Shown here piece by piece: positions 55,891 through 63,587 of a stretch of 64,000 nucleotides of DNA. The stretch comes from Hyphomicrobium album (GTDB lineage Bacteria; Pseudomonadota; Alphaproteobacteria; Rhizobiales; Hyphomicrobiaceae). Within the stretch, counting starts at the first letter, position 1. The number at the start of each line of letters is the position of its first letter. Location of the stretch: assembly GCF_009708035.1 (NCBI RefSeq), contig NZ_WMBQ01000002.1, positions 558,001 through 622,000 of the forward strand, in the 5' to 3' direction. The notes under the pieces are model-generated. The model ran no database searches, had not been told where the DNA came from, and saw only the letters and a list, made by a program, of their open reading frames with translations. Position numbers and translations under genes: made by a program.

Positions 55891-56181
55891 TCAGCAGCCG
55901 TTGACCGTTTCCCAGTGCTTGTAGGTCATGACGCGCTGCATCTCCATCTTCGACAGTGACACGTCGCTCATGTCGTCGACATAGCAGCCGGCGTTGCCGA
56001 AGTAGTTGATGGCCTTGCTCGTCTTGAAGCAGTAGCCGTTGGCCTTGTAGATCTGGTTACGCTTCACCCAGAGCTGCTTGCAACTGAGCGCATCGACGGG
56101 CACGGCATGTGCCGTCGAGGCGACGACGCCCAGACCGCAGGCGAGCCCGAGGGCGGCCGCGACGAGGCGACTGGCGTACAT
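55891..56181 (-). CDS. YARHG-domain exported protein
   Basis: A 96-residue protein with a signal peptide (MYASRLVAAALGLACGLGVVASTAHA) and a single YARHG-type domain. The domain opens LSCKQLWVKRNQIYKANGYCFKTSKAINYF and includes GNAGCYVDDM. This small extracellular or periplasmic fold is found in many bacteria and has no known function. ATG 56181 follows AGGAGAGGA; a longer frame to 56313 is not used. It is encoded between panE and the second iminopeptidase gene. Confidence 0.85.
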   Translation of the reverse strand: MYASRLVAAALGLACGLGVVASTAHAVPVDALSCKQLWVKRNQIYKANGYCFKTSKAINYFGNAGCYVDDMSDVSLSKMEMQRVMTYKHWETVNGC

Positions 56182-56311
56182 TTTGGTTCCTCTCCTATCG
56201 TAGTCCCAATGCCGGTCACGCGGCGGGCAATAACGTCCACAACGCCGGCTGGATGTTATAGGAGCGCCGATTGGGCTTGCGCTGTTCTCTGGGGAACGGC
56301 ACACACGGCGC

Positions 56312-57271
56312 ATGCCCGATCAAGCGACACAGGCCGAGCCGCTACGCCCGTTCGATGCGCGCATGTTGAGTGTGGGCGATGGGCATTGGCTGTACGTCGA
56401 GGAGGTCGGCCGCGCCGACGGCATTCCAGCAATATTCCTGCACGGCGGACCGGGCAGCGGCTCGCAGCATTTGCACCGGCGGTTGTTCGACGCTAGTCGC
56501 TTTCACGCGTTCCTGTTCGATCAGCGCGGCGCAGGGCGTAGCCATCCATACTTGTCGCTCGAAGCCAACACCACGCAGCATCTCATCGCCGACATCGAAG
56601 CGATCCGCACGCACTTCGGTATCGAACGCTGGCTGGTGGTGGGCGGCTCGTGGGGCTCGACGCTGGCGATCGCCTACGCCGAGGCGCACCCGGAGCGCGT
56701 CACCGGCCTTGTAATGCGCGCGATCTTTCTCGGCACCCGCGCCGAGGTGGTGTGGGCGTTTGTCGATGGACCGCGGTTGTTCCGTCCCGAGCTCTATGCC
56801 GACTTCGTCGCGCAGCTTCCCGAGAACGAGAGGGCCGACCCGCTGGCTGCCTACCTGCGACGCCTCGCCGATCCCGATCCGGCGGTGCAGGTCCCGGCGG
56901 CGCAGACGTGGGCGGCGTACGAGCGGGCGCTGTCGGAGCTGGCTCCGGCGAACGTGCGGCTGTCGCCGCCGGTGGGACGCAGCGAGCGGCCGCCCCCGAC
57001 GGCAATCGTCGAGGGACATTACATCCGCAACGACTTCTTCCTCGCGCCCGATCAGCTGTTGCGCGAGGCGCATCGCCTCGAGGGCATTCCAGGCGTCATC
57101 GTGCAGGGCCGCTACGACCTATTGTGCCCGCCCAAGGCCGCCTATGCGCTCAGCGCGGCGTGGGGCAATTGCGAGCTGCAGGTCATCGACAAGGCGGGGC
57201 ACGCCATCAGCGAGCCCGGCGTCATGCAGGCGCTAGCCGCTGCGGTCGCCAAGCTGGGCAACCGGCGCTGA
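56312..57271 (+). CDS. Proline iminopeptidase paralogue (peptidase S33)
   Basis: A 319-residue alpha/beta hydrolase with the whole triad of proline iminopeptidases: HGGPGSGS (~44), nucleophile elbow GGSWGS with Ser 113, Asp in QGRYDLLCP, and His in DKAGHAISEPG. It is closely related to the enzyme at 522-1499, differing mostly in the cap region. Why the organism has two is unknown; different peptide preference is plausible. ATG 56312. No signal peptide. Confidence 0.9.
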   Translation: MPDQATQAEPLRPFDARMLSVGDGHWLYVEEVGRADGIPAIFLHGGPGSGSQHLHRRLFDASRFHAFLFDQRGAGRSHPYLSLEANTTQHLIADIEAIRTHFGIERWLVVGGSWGSTLAIAYAEAHPERVTGLVMRAIFLGTRAEVVWAFVDGPRLFRPELYADFVAQLPENERADPLAAYLRRLADPDPAVQVPAAQTWAAYERALSELAPANVRLSPPVGRSERPPPTAIVEGHYIRNDFFLAPDQLLREAHRLEGIPGVIVQGRYDLLCPPKAAYALSAAWGNCELQVIDKAGHAISEPGVMQALAAAVAKLGNRR

Positions 57272-57274
57272 GGG

Positions 57275-57493
57275 TCACGGGCTGGCGGCCTTCGCGGCGG
57301 CGGCCTCGCGTCGGCGCTGGTACTCTTGCTCCATCGCCTCGATGTGCCGGTAGACGTTCGCCAGCTCCTCCTTGCGCTCCTCGCTCTGCGCTTCCTCCAG
57401 CCACTGCGCGAACTCCTCGCGCAGGGTGAAGAGCACGTCGAGCGCGCCGGTGATCTCGTGCAACTCGCGCTGTGCGTCCGTGCCGTCGGTCAT
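57275..57493 (-). CDS. Small hypothetical protein, coiled-coil-like
   Basis: A 72-residue hydrophilic, all-helical protein, MTDGTDAQRELHEITG... with Glu/Gln/Arg-rich heptads (EFAQWLEEAQSEERKEELANVYRH). I take ATG 57493, because AAGGAACTCGACG precedes it. No known family is recognised. It converges with the second iminopeptidase gene (3 bp apart) and diverges from the cytochrome c gene. It is probably a real gene but of unknown function. Confidence 0.55.
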   Translation of the reverse strand: MTDGTDAQRELHEITGALDVLFTLREEFAQWLEEAQSEERKEELANVYRHIEAMEQEYQRRREAAAAKAASP

Positions 57494-57570
57494 CGTCGAG
57501 TTCCTTTGCGGGAGCGGATGCGGCCACGCTACAGTGCGGCCGGAGCCCGTGCAATTCTCGGAAGGCCGCC

Positions 57571-58389
57571 ATGCGCATTGTCTTGCTGCCACTGCTCTGC
57601 ACGCTGATCCTGTGCGCCGCGGCGCGCGGCGAGGACGCGGCGCTGACGCTTAAGCTCGGCGCCGAGGAGCAGCGCTTCACCGCCGCCGAGCTGCTGGCGC
57701 GACCGGATGCAGCGACCATCTCTATTCCCGACGATGTCTCCTACAAGCGGACGATGACCTATCGCGCCGTGCCGCTGCTGGCGTTGATCGGCGATACGCC
57801 AGACCCGGCAGTCGACACGCTCGAAGCGCGCGCGGCGGACGGCTTCGTCTCGCAGGTGCCGATGGCGCTGGTCGAGAAGGGTGCGAAGGGCGGCAGCGTC
57901 GCGTGGATCGCGGTGGAGGACAGGGCCGCGCCGTGGCCGCCGCTGCCGGGCAAGGATGTCTCCGCCGGGCCGTTCTATCTGGTGTGGGAGCATCCGGAGC
58001 GGTCGGGCGTCGGCACCGAGCTGTGGCCTTATCAGACCGTGGCGTTGACCGGCACGGAGTCTCCGCCGCATCGCTGGCCGCAGATGGCGGTCGACGCGAC
58101 GCTGCCGGCCGACGACCCGGCGCGCCTCGGCCAGCAGGTGTTCACGACCCAATGCATGCCCTGCCACCGCATGAAGGGTGCGGGCGCCGCCGACGTGGGT
58201 CCGGACCTCGGCCAGCCGATGAACCCGACGCGGTATCTGACGCGGGATGGCCTGCGCGCGCTGATCCGCAATCCCAAGGCAGTGCGCACCTGGCCGCAGC
58301 AACAGATGCCGGCGTTCGACGTCAAGGCGTTGCCCGACGCCGACCTCGACGCCGTCATCGCCTATCTGACAGCGATGGCTCCGCGCTAG
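57571..58389 (+). CDS. Exported c-type cytochrome with N-terminal oxidoreductase-like domain
   Basis: A 272-residue exported protein with a short signal peptide (MRIVLLPLLCTLILCAAARG). An N-terminal domain of ~150 residues (FTAAELLARPDAATISIPDDVSYKRTMTYRAVPLLALIG...) has a pattern like the molybdopterin-binding fold of sulfite oxidases without a visible cofactor cysteine. A C-terminal class I cytochrome c domain carries CMPCH (Cys 195, Cys 198, His 199) and a Met in QQQMPAFD. The combination suggests a periplasmic electron-transfer protein. Partners are unknown. Its TAG stop overlaps the Trx-like gene's stop in CTAG. Confidence 0.8.
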   Translation: MRIVLLPLLCTLILCAAARGEDAALTLKLGAEEQRFTAAELLARPDAATISIPDDVSYKRTMTYRAVPLLALIGDTPDPAVDTLEARAADGFVSQVPMALVEKGAKGGSVAWIAVEDRAAPWPPLPGKDVSAGPFYLVWEHPERSGVGTELWPYQTVALTGTESPPHRWPQMAVDATLPADDPARLGQQVFTTQCMPCHRMKGAGAADVGPDLGQPMNPTRYLTRDGLRALIRNPKAVRTWPQQQMPAFDVKALPDADLDAVIAYLTAMAPR

Positions 58390-59243
58390 CGCTGGCCGTT
58401 CACAAGTTCGAAGTCGGACGCCAGGCCGTAGACGCGCAGGCTGGTGTCAGGCTTGAACGGCTTGAAGACGATCCAGTCCTCGCCGTCGATGGTGACGAAG
58501 CCCGCAGGCTGCATTCCTTGGTCCTTCGGGACGCAGATCGCCGACAGCGCGTTGCGATCGGGCAGGACGCGCACACGGACATTGTCGCGTTTGGCGAACG
58601 GCACGACGCCGCGCATCGATTGCTCCGGCGGGACGGGCGAGGTGATGAAGCGCCGCGTCGTGTTCTCAGGCAGTGGCGGCGGCTTGGCGGAGAGTGTCCG
58701 CTCGATACCCTCGAGGTTGGGCTGGCCGTAGATGGCCTGGATGCCTTCCCAAAAGATGAAGGTGATGGGCGTGCCCCACTTCTTCCCGGGCCTAAGGAAG
58801 CGCTCCTGCAGGATGATGTCAGTGACGTTCTGCACCTCGGCAATGAAGGCGCGCTGCTGGGCGTTGAGGCCGTCGGTCTTGGCGGAGTTCTGCTGGTAGA
58901 CCCGGGTCAATGCCGCCGGCGTCCCGTCGGAAGCGAGATCGGCCACCTGTGCCGCGTGACGCTCGTTGCCGCCCTGCTGAACCGGAATGAAGCGGGCATC
59001 GAACGCGTAGCGATGACTACCGAGCGCCTGGAAAACGGACTTGCAGACCGGGCACCACGCCGCGCCGAGAATATAGACCGTCGGCCGCCCGGGCGTGACG
59101 CGCATGCCCGCCGTGAATAGCGATGAGAACTCGCGCCAGTTCTCCGCATCGCTGGCGCCGCACCAGTCGGCTCGTGCCGGTAAGGCGGCGATCAGGAGCG
59201 TGAGCGTGGCGACAAAACCGAAACGAGCTTTCGAGAGCGCCAC
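58386..59243 (-). CDS. Exported thioredoxin-fold protein with CPVC motif
   Basis: A 285-residue protein with a signal peptide (ALSKARFGFVATLTLLIAALPARA). A thioredoxin-like domain carries the redox motif AAWCPVCK (Cys 64, Cys 67), followed by about 200 residues with no recognised domain. WGTPITFIFWEGIQAIYGQPN gives a cis-proline-like TP in the usual place. It probably handles thiols or disulfides in the periplasm. The GTG start directly abuts the TGA stop of the gene at 59244-59771, so they form an operon; it is the last of four genes. Confidence 0.72.
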   Translation of the reverse strand: MALSKARFGFVATLTLLIAALPARADWCGASDAENWREFSSLFTAGMRVTPGRPTVYILGAAWCPVCKSVFQALGSHRYAFDARFIPVQQGGNERHAAQVADLASDGTPAALTRVYQQNSAKTDGLNAQQRAFIAEVQNVTDIILQERFLRPGKKWGTPITFIFWEGIQAIYGQPNLEGIERTLSAKPPPLPENTTRRFITSPVPPEQSMRGVVPFAKRDNVRVRVLPDRNALSAICVPKDQGMQPAGFVTIDGEDWIVFKPFKPDTSLRVYGLASDFELVNGQR

Positions 59244-59771
59244 TCAATGCTCTCCCGCGAAGTCAATGCACTGCAACGTGCCCGGCCGAGCCTGGGGGGG
59301 CTTCGTCTGGCGCGGCTTCTTCAAGTCCCAGGCGGAGATGACAGTCTTGGGGTCGCCACCCTCGGGATTGACGTTGATGCCGATGAGAATGTTGTCGGTG
59401 TCGTACTCACTGCCCATGACGTAGTCGTCGGAGGCGCTGCCGAAGGCTGCCTCGCCGATCCAGCCGTAATGGCCGTTGGCGGGGTTGCACCAGAAGACGA
59501 CGATGTTGCCCTTATAGCCGGTGCGCGCCTTGCGCACGGTCACGGTCAGGTCGCGCCCCCACGACACGGGCGAGACAATGAATGTTTCCTCCGGCGGTGC
59601 AAATGCCTGCGGTGCAGGCGTGGTCACGGCCCCATTTTCGCGTCGCGTACTTTCGCGATACTCGGAGAGGAAGAAGCCCAAGATGCCGATCAAACCGCCA
59701 ACGATGGTGACGACGATTCCAACGCGCGCGAGTGTGCGCCAACCTCCCTTTTCCGCTTCTCCCTCGGTCAT
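59244..59771 (-). CDS. Single-pass membrane protein, hypothetical
   Basis: A 175-residue protein with one membrane helix near residues 16-34 (VGIVVTIVGGLIGILGFFL). A predicted-periplasmic domain (TFIVSPVSWGRDLTVTVRKARTGYKGNIVVFWCNPANGHYGWIGEAAFGS...) is rich in Gly, Trp and Tyr and holds a few Cys. I recognise no family. It sits in an operon: the next gene starts at its stop codon, and the DUF4375 gene is 72 bp upstream. Confidence 0.6.
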   Translation of the reverse strand: MTEGEAEKGGWRTLARVGIVVTIVGGLIGILGFFLSEYRESTRRENGAVTTPAPQAFAPPEETFIVSPVSWGRDLTVTVRKARTGYKGNIVVFWCNPANGHYGWIGEAAFGSASDDYVMGSEYDTDNILIGINVNPEGGDPKTVISAWDLKKPRQTKPPQARPGTLQCIDFAGEH

Positions 59772-59843
59772 GGTGCCTTCCCCATCTTCCCCGCTATTTT
59801 GCTACCAGCCCGGGTGCGGGTTAGGCAATACAACGTTCACCGA

Positions 59844-61085
59844 TCAGCACGGCAGGAGCTTTTTTTCGCGGGCGTAGATGGTCATGGCCGACCAAAGATC
59901 GGGGCCGCCTGCGATGGCCGAGCTGTCGCCCACGCGCACGACCGTGGGGCCGCCGTCGAGGGCGTAGAACTCGTCGGTGAGCTTCTGGAGCTTCTCGTCC
60001 CACGGGCTCCAGCCGCTGTGCGAGAAGAACTTGTCGCGCCGCTTCTCGGTGTCGCGGATATACGTGCCGGGGAGCATGTCGAGTCCCTTCTTGAAGATTG
60101 CCGCCTGGCGCTCCAGCCCGATCTCCAGCAGCGCCGCGTGCACCTCGGGTGCGATGACGCCCGAGGAGTTGTAGAAGAACTGATGCACGCCGCCGTTCTC
60201 GAACTCGGCGTTGAACACCGAGAGCGCCGCGAGCGTGCGCTGCTCGAGCGGCAACGCGGCGAGTGCCGGGGCCGCTTCCACGTCCGGCTTGCCCCACATC
60301 TGCAGCCGGTCGAGCAGCGCCTGGTTCAGGTAGCGCAGGCGCGCCGTTTCGCCCAAGCGTGCGCGCTGGCCTTCGATACGCTGCCATAGTGCGGGCTTGC
60401 GCTCTATGAAGGCGACCATGACCTTGCCGAACGCTTCGCGGTCGCCGAACGATTGCGCGATCTCCAGCATGCGCTCGTCGAAGTCGTTCATCGGGGTGTC
60501 GAGGGAGGAATAGGAGAAGAAGGCGACGCGCCTGTCTTCGTCGACGGGATAGTCCGGGCCGAACATCGCCAGGGCCAGCGTGAACAGGTCGTGCTCACGC
60601 TTGAGGCCGGCGGTTTCCAGCGCATCGCCTATTGCCGGAGCGTGGCGCGCGACACCCATGAAGAAGAACGTGTGCAGGCCGTCGCGGCCGAGATTGTCGC
60701 GCAGGACGTCGAGAAACACGAGCGTCCGCGTGTCGGGGTCGAGGTCGGCGAGAGAGGCGTTGAATTTCTCCGGAGCGTCGAGGGAGGCGTGCACCGAATA
60801 GCGGCCGATCGTCTCGCTGATCAGCTCGGCGAACGGCACGTGGCGGATGTCGACATCGGGTCCCGTGAAGGCTTCTTGCGGACTGGCGCGCACGCGGCAG
60901 CCGTTGTCGCTCACGTCCTTGGAGTAGGACGGGATGATGACCTTGATGTCCTTGGGGTCGGTGCTCTTCTTTTGTGAGGGTGCCACGGGGTCTTCACCCT
61001 CCGTGGCTTCGCGGGCTGCTGAGATGCCGCTTACGGCCAGCAAGATGCAGGCCGCGAGCATTAGAATCACACGCACACTCGCCAT
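59844..61085 (-). CDS. Exported protein with two DUF4375 (DMP19-like) repeats
   Basis: A 413-residue protein with a signal peptide (MASVRVILMLAACILLAVSGISAAREA). Two similar domains follow. The first (~110-175) contains RTLVFLDVLRDNLGRDGLHTFFFM. The second (~270-340) contains RTLAALSVFNAEFENGGVHQFFYNSSG, which is very close to the DUF4375/DMP19 pattern N-x-G-x-x-Q-F/Y-F-x-N. DMP19-like proteins are dimeric DNA mimics or of unknown role, usually cytoplasmic; an exported version with two copies is unusual. It is second in a four-gene operon, 17 bp after 61103-61483. Function unknown. Confidence 0.72.
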   Translation of the reverse strand: MASVRVILMLAACILLAVSGISAAREATEGEDPVAPSQKKSTDPKDIKVIIPSYSKDVSDNGCRVRASPQEAFTGPDVDIRHVPFAELISETIGRYSVHASLDAPEKFNASLADLDPDTRTLVFLDVLRDNLGRDGLHTFFFMGVARHAPAIGDALETAGLKREHDLFTLALAMFGPDYPVDEDRRVAFFSYSSLDTPMNDFDERMLEIAQSFGDREAFGKVMVAFIERKPALWQRIEGQRARLGETARLRYLNQALLDRLQMWGKPDVEAAPALAALPLEQRTLAALSVFNAEFENGGVHQFFYNSSGVIAPEVHAALLEIGLERQAAIFKKGLDMLPGTYIRDTEKRRDKFFSHSGWSPWDEKLQKLTDEFYALDGGPTVVRVGDSSAIAGGPDLWSAMTIYAREKKLLPC

Positions 61086-61102
61086 CGATCCGCCGCTGCG
61101 CC

Positions 61103-61483
61103 TCAGTTGGGGAAGGTGACGAGGATCTGCATGTGGATCAGCTCCGGGTACATCGCCTTCACGACGTTGCCGCCGAGGTAGAGCAGCACGCTCAGCACAA
61201 TGAGCGCCGGGATCGCGGCGAACACCGCCTTGATGAAGAACGCCACGAGGTGGCTGAAAGGAACGTCGAAGCGGTTGACGACCGTGCCGGAAAACCCTTC
61301 GGCCGGGGCGCGTCGCTCATCGCGGGAGTCGCTCGCGCCGAAATCGTGTGTCAATGTGGCGGCGCGCGCCTTGGCTTCCTTCTCACGGGAGGCACGCTCG
61401 CGCGCCTCGCGTTCCCGTCGTAAAGTTCGCGGAAGGTCATCCGATCCCTCATCCGCCATGAGGGGAAATTCAACGCTGGCCAC
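61103..61483 (-). CDS. Single-pass membrane protein, hypothetical
   Basis: A 126-residue protein. The N-terminal half is basic and charged (RREREARERASREKEAKARA). One membrane helix sits near residues 85-110 (FFIKAVFAAIPALIVLSVLLYLGG), and the rest is short. GTG 61483 follows TCAGGAGG at a good distance and is preferred over ATG 61459. No recognised family. It is first in the operon that runs down to 58386. Confidence 0.6.
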   Translation of the reverse strand: MASVEFPLMADEGSDDLPRTLRREREARERASREKEAKARAATLTHDFGASDSRDERRAPAEGFSGTVVNRFDVPFSHLVAFFIKAVFAAIPALIVLSVLLYLGGNVVKAMYPELIHMQILVTFPN

Positions 61484-61633
61484 GCCCGAGCCTCCTGAAA
61501 AGCGCCGCAGGCAACGCCTGCTGGGGCGGCTACGGCGCCATGCAATGTGTAGTAATCGGCGGCGGTAAAACGCCTACCGTCTTGTGATCGATATTGCTAT
61601 TTTGCGCCGGCAATTTGGCGGGGAGGGTTCACT

Positions 61634-62164
61634 TTGGGCGATTTGCGGCAGCTTGTACGTACGATTCCGGATTACCCGAAGCCGGGCATCCTGTTCCGGG
61701 ACGTGACGACGCTGATGGGCGATGCCAAGGGCTTCAAGGCGGCCGTCGAAGGCATGGCGGCGCCCTACCTGAACGACAACATCGATGCGGTGGCGGGCAT
61801 CGAGGCGCGGGGCTTCATTCTGGGCGGCGCCGTGGCGGACCGGCTGTCGTGCGGCTTCATCCCCATCCGCAAGAAGGGCAAGCTGCCGTGGAAGACCATC
61901 GGGCAGCAGTATTCGCTGGAGTACGGCGTCGACATCATCGAGATCCACGCCGATGCCATCAAGCCGGGCGAACGCATCCTCATCGTCGACGACCTGATCG
62001 CCACCGGCGGCACGGCGGAGGCCGCGGCCAAGCTCATCAGCCGCACGGGGGGGCTCGTGGCGGGGCCGGCGTTTCTCGTCGATCTCCCAGATTTGGGCGG
62101 TCTCGACCTGTTGCGCAGCCACGGCATCCGCACCCATGCGCTGCTGGCCTTCGAAGGCCATTGA
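61634..62164 (+). CDS. apt: Adenine phosphoribosyltransferase
   Basis: Joins adenine to PRPP to give AMP and pyrophosphate, salvaging adenine released by MtnP. The 176-residue protein begins LRQLVRTIPDYPKPGILFRDVTTLM, has the IEARGFILGGAVA segment, and the PRPP motif LIVDDLIATGGTA. It uses TTG 61634 as start; GGGAGGG lies about 6 bases before it. It leads a run with a zinc-ribbon gene, mtnA and the class II aldolase. Confidence 0.94.
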   Translation: MGDLRQLVRTIPDYPKPGILFRDVTTLMGDAKGFKAAVEGMAAPYLNDNIDAVAGIEARGFILGGAVADRLSCGFIPIRKKGKLPWKTIGQQYSLEYGVDIIEIHADAIKPGERILIVDDLIATGGTAEAAAKLISRTGGLVAGPAFLVDLPDLGGLDLLRSHGIRTHALLAFEGH

Positions 62165-62170
62165 GGACGC

Positions 62171-62408
62171 GTGGCCGGCAATCCGCTTCCGCCCGACAAG
62201 CTACGCCTAGCGCTGCAGAGGATCGCCGAATGGCGGCTCAATCGGCTCCTGCCGGTCGCCTGTCCCGTGTGTGAGGCTAAAGGCCTCGAGATCGTCGACC
62301 GGTCGACCCGGCCGCACGCCGAAATGGTACGCGCTCAGCTGCCTCTCTTGCGGCCTGGAGCACACCATCCACATACCCATGGCGCCAACCCTGCCGAGCG
62401 GTGATTAG
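62171..62408 (+). pseudogene. Small zinc-ribbon protein gene with a one-base frameshift
   Basis: The frame starting at GTG 62171 encodes ~51 residues ending RSTRPHAE, with a first metal motif CPVC near residue 31. The reading frame that opens one base later, after GAA at 62321-62323, continues WYALSCLSCGLEHTIHIP and ends at TAG 62406-62408, three bases before mtnA. Skipping one A in GAAATGG therefore restores a CPVC...CLSC zinc-ribbon of about 78 residues. As written, the frame ends early at 62404 in unrelated sequence. This is a decayed gene, a sequencing error or, less likely, programmed +1 frameshifting. It sits between apt and mtnA. Confidence 0.65.
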
Positions 62409-62411
62409 ACG

Positions 62412-63509
62412 ATGAAGATCAAGGGCAAGGCTTACCGGACGATCTGGCTCGCCCCCGACGGATGGTCGGTGGAGGTCATCGACCAGACGCGGCTGCCGCA
62501 CGAGTTCTCCGTCATTCCGCTGAAGTCGGCCGAGGACGCTGCGCGCGCGATCCTGTCGATGCAGGTGCGCGGCGCGCCGTTGATCGGCGCCACGGCCGCC
62601 TACGGCCTCGCCATGGCCATCCGCCAGGACGCCTCCGACGAGGCGATCGACAAGGCCGTCGAGTTCCTGGCAAAGCAGCGGCCCACCGCCATCAACCTGC
62701 GCTGGGCTCTGGAGGAGATGCGCCGCGCCGTGCAGAACCTGCCGCGCGAGGAGCGCGTCGCCGCCGCCTACAAGCGCGCCGCCGACATTTGTGACGAGGA
62801 TGTCGAGACCTGCCGGCTGATCGGCGTCCACGGCAAGGCGCTGATCGACGATATCGCCCGAACCAAGGGCAACGGCGAGAAGATCGAGGTGCTGACCCAC
62901 TGCAACGCCGGCTGGCTCGCCTGCGTCGACTGGGGCACGGCCACGTCGCCCATCTACCAGGCGCATGACGCCGGCGTGCCGCTGCATGTTTGGGTCGACG
63001 AGACCCGCCCGCGCAATCAGGGCGCCTCGCTGACCGCATATGAGCTCGGCAGCCACGGCGTGCCGCACACCATCGTCGTCGACAACGCCGGCGGCCATCT
63101 CATGCAGCACGGCAAGGTGGACCTCGTCATCGTCGGCACCGACCGCGTTGCCGCCAACGGCGACGTGGCGAACAAGATCGGCACCTATCTCAAGGCCTTG
63201 GCGGCAAAAGATAATAACGTGCCGTTCTACGTGGCGCTGCCGCACTCGACCATCGACTGGGCGCTGCAGGAGGGGCTGTCGATCCCCATCGAGGAGCGCT
63301 CGGCGGACGAGGTATTGAAGATGCCGGGACGGCTGGCGGACGGCAGCGTCGTCACGGTGGAGATTGCCGCGCCCGGCTCGCCGGCCGGCAACCCGGCGTT
63401 CGACGTTACCCCGGCGCGTCTCGTGACCGGCTTCATCACCGAGCGGGGCGTCTGTCCGGCGACGCGGGAGGGACTTCTGTCGCTCTATCCCGAGCGGGCC
63501 GGGGAGTAG
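62412..63509 (+). CDS. mtnA: S-methyl-5-thioribose-1-phosphate isomerase
   Basis: Converts 5-methylthioribose-1-phosphate to methylthioribulose-1-phosphate after MtnP. The 365-residue protein contains GAPLIGATAAYG, the active-site cysteine in THCNAGWLA, TRPRNQGASLTAYEL, and the catalytic Asp in GTDRVAANGDVANKIGTY. ATG 62412. It begins three bases after the zinc-ribbon gene's corrected stop, so coupling is likely. It belongs with apt upstream and a class II aldolase downstream. Confidence 0.95.
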   Translation: MKIKGKAYRTIWLAPDGWSVEVIDQTRLPHEFSVIPLKSAEDAARAILSMQVRGAPLIGATAAYGLAMAIRQDASDEAIDKAVEFLAKQRPTAINLRWALEEMRRAVQNLPREERVAAAYKRAADICDEDVETCRLIGVHGKALIDDIARTKGNGEKIEVLTHCNAGWLACVDWGTATSPIYQAHDAGVPLHVWVDETRPRNQGASLTAYELGSHGVPHTIVVDNAGGHLMQHGKVDLVIVGTDRVAANGDVANKIGTYLKALAAKDNNVPFYVALPHSTIDWALQEGLSIPIEERSADEVLKMPGRLADGSVVTVEIAAPGSPAGNPAFDVTPARLVTGFITERGVCPATREGLLSLYPERAGE

Positions 63510-63587
63510 CGACTACAACCTTTTATAGTTCTGCCATAGAACCTGTGGCAGGCTGCGCACCTAAAGTTGTGGTCGCGAGAGCCGAGC

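Noticed and set aside
53776..55959. A 727-codon plus-strand frame overlapping the porin and ketopantoate reductase genes
   Set aside because: It is out of frame with the porin and antisense to the reductase. Both of those are supported by motifs; this one is not.
61574..62161. A 195-codon minus-strand frame over apt
   Set aside because: The plus-strand apt gene has the PRPP motif and a strong ribosome site; the minus-strand translation has no family.
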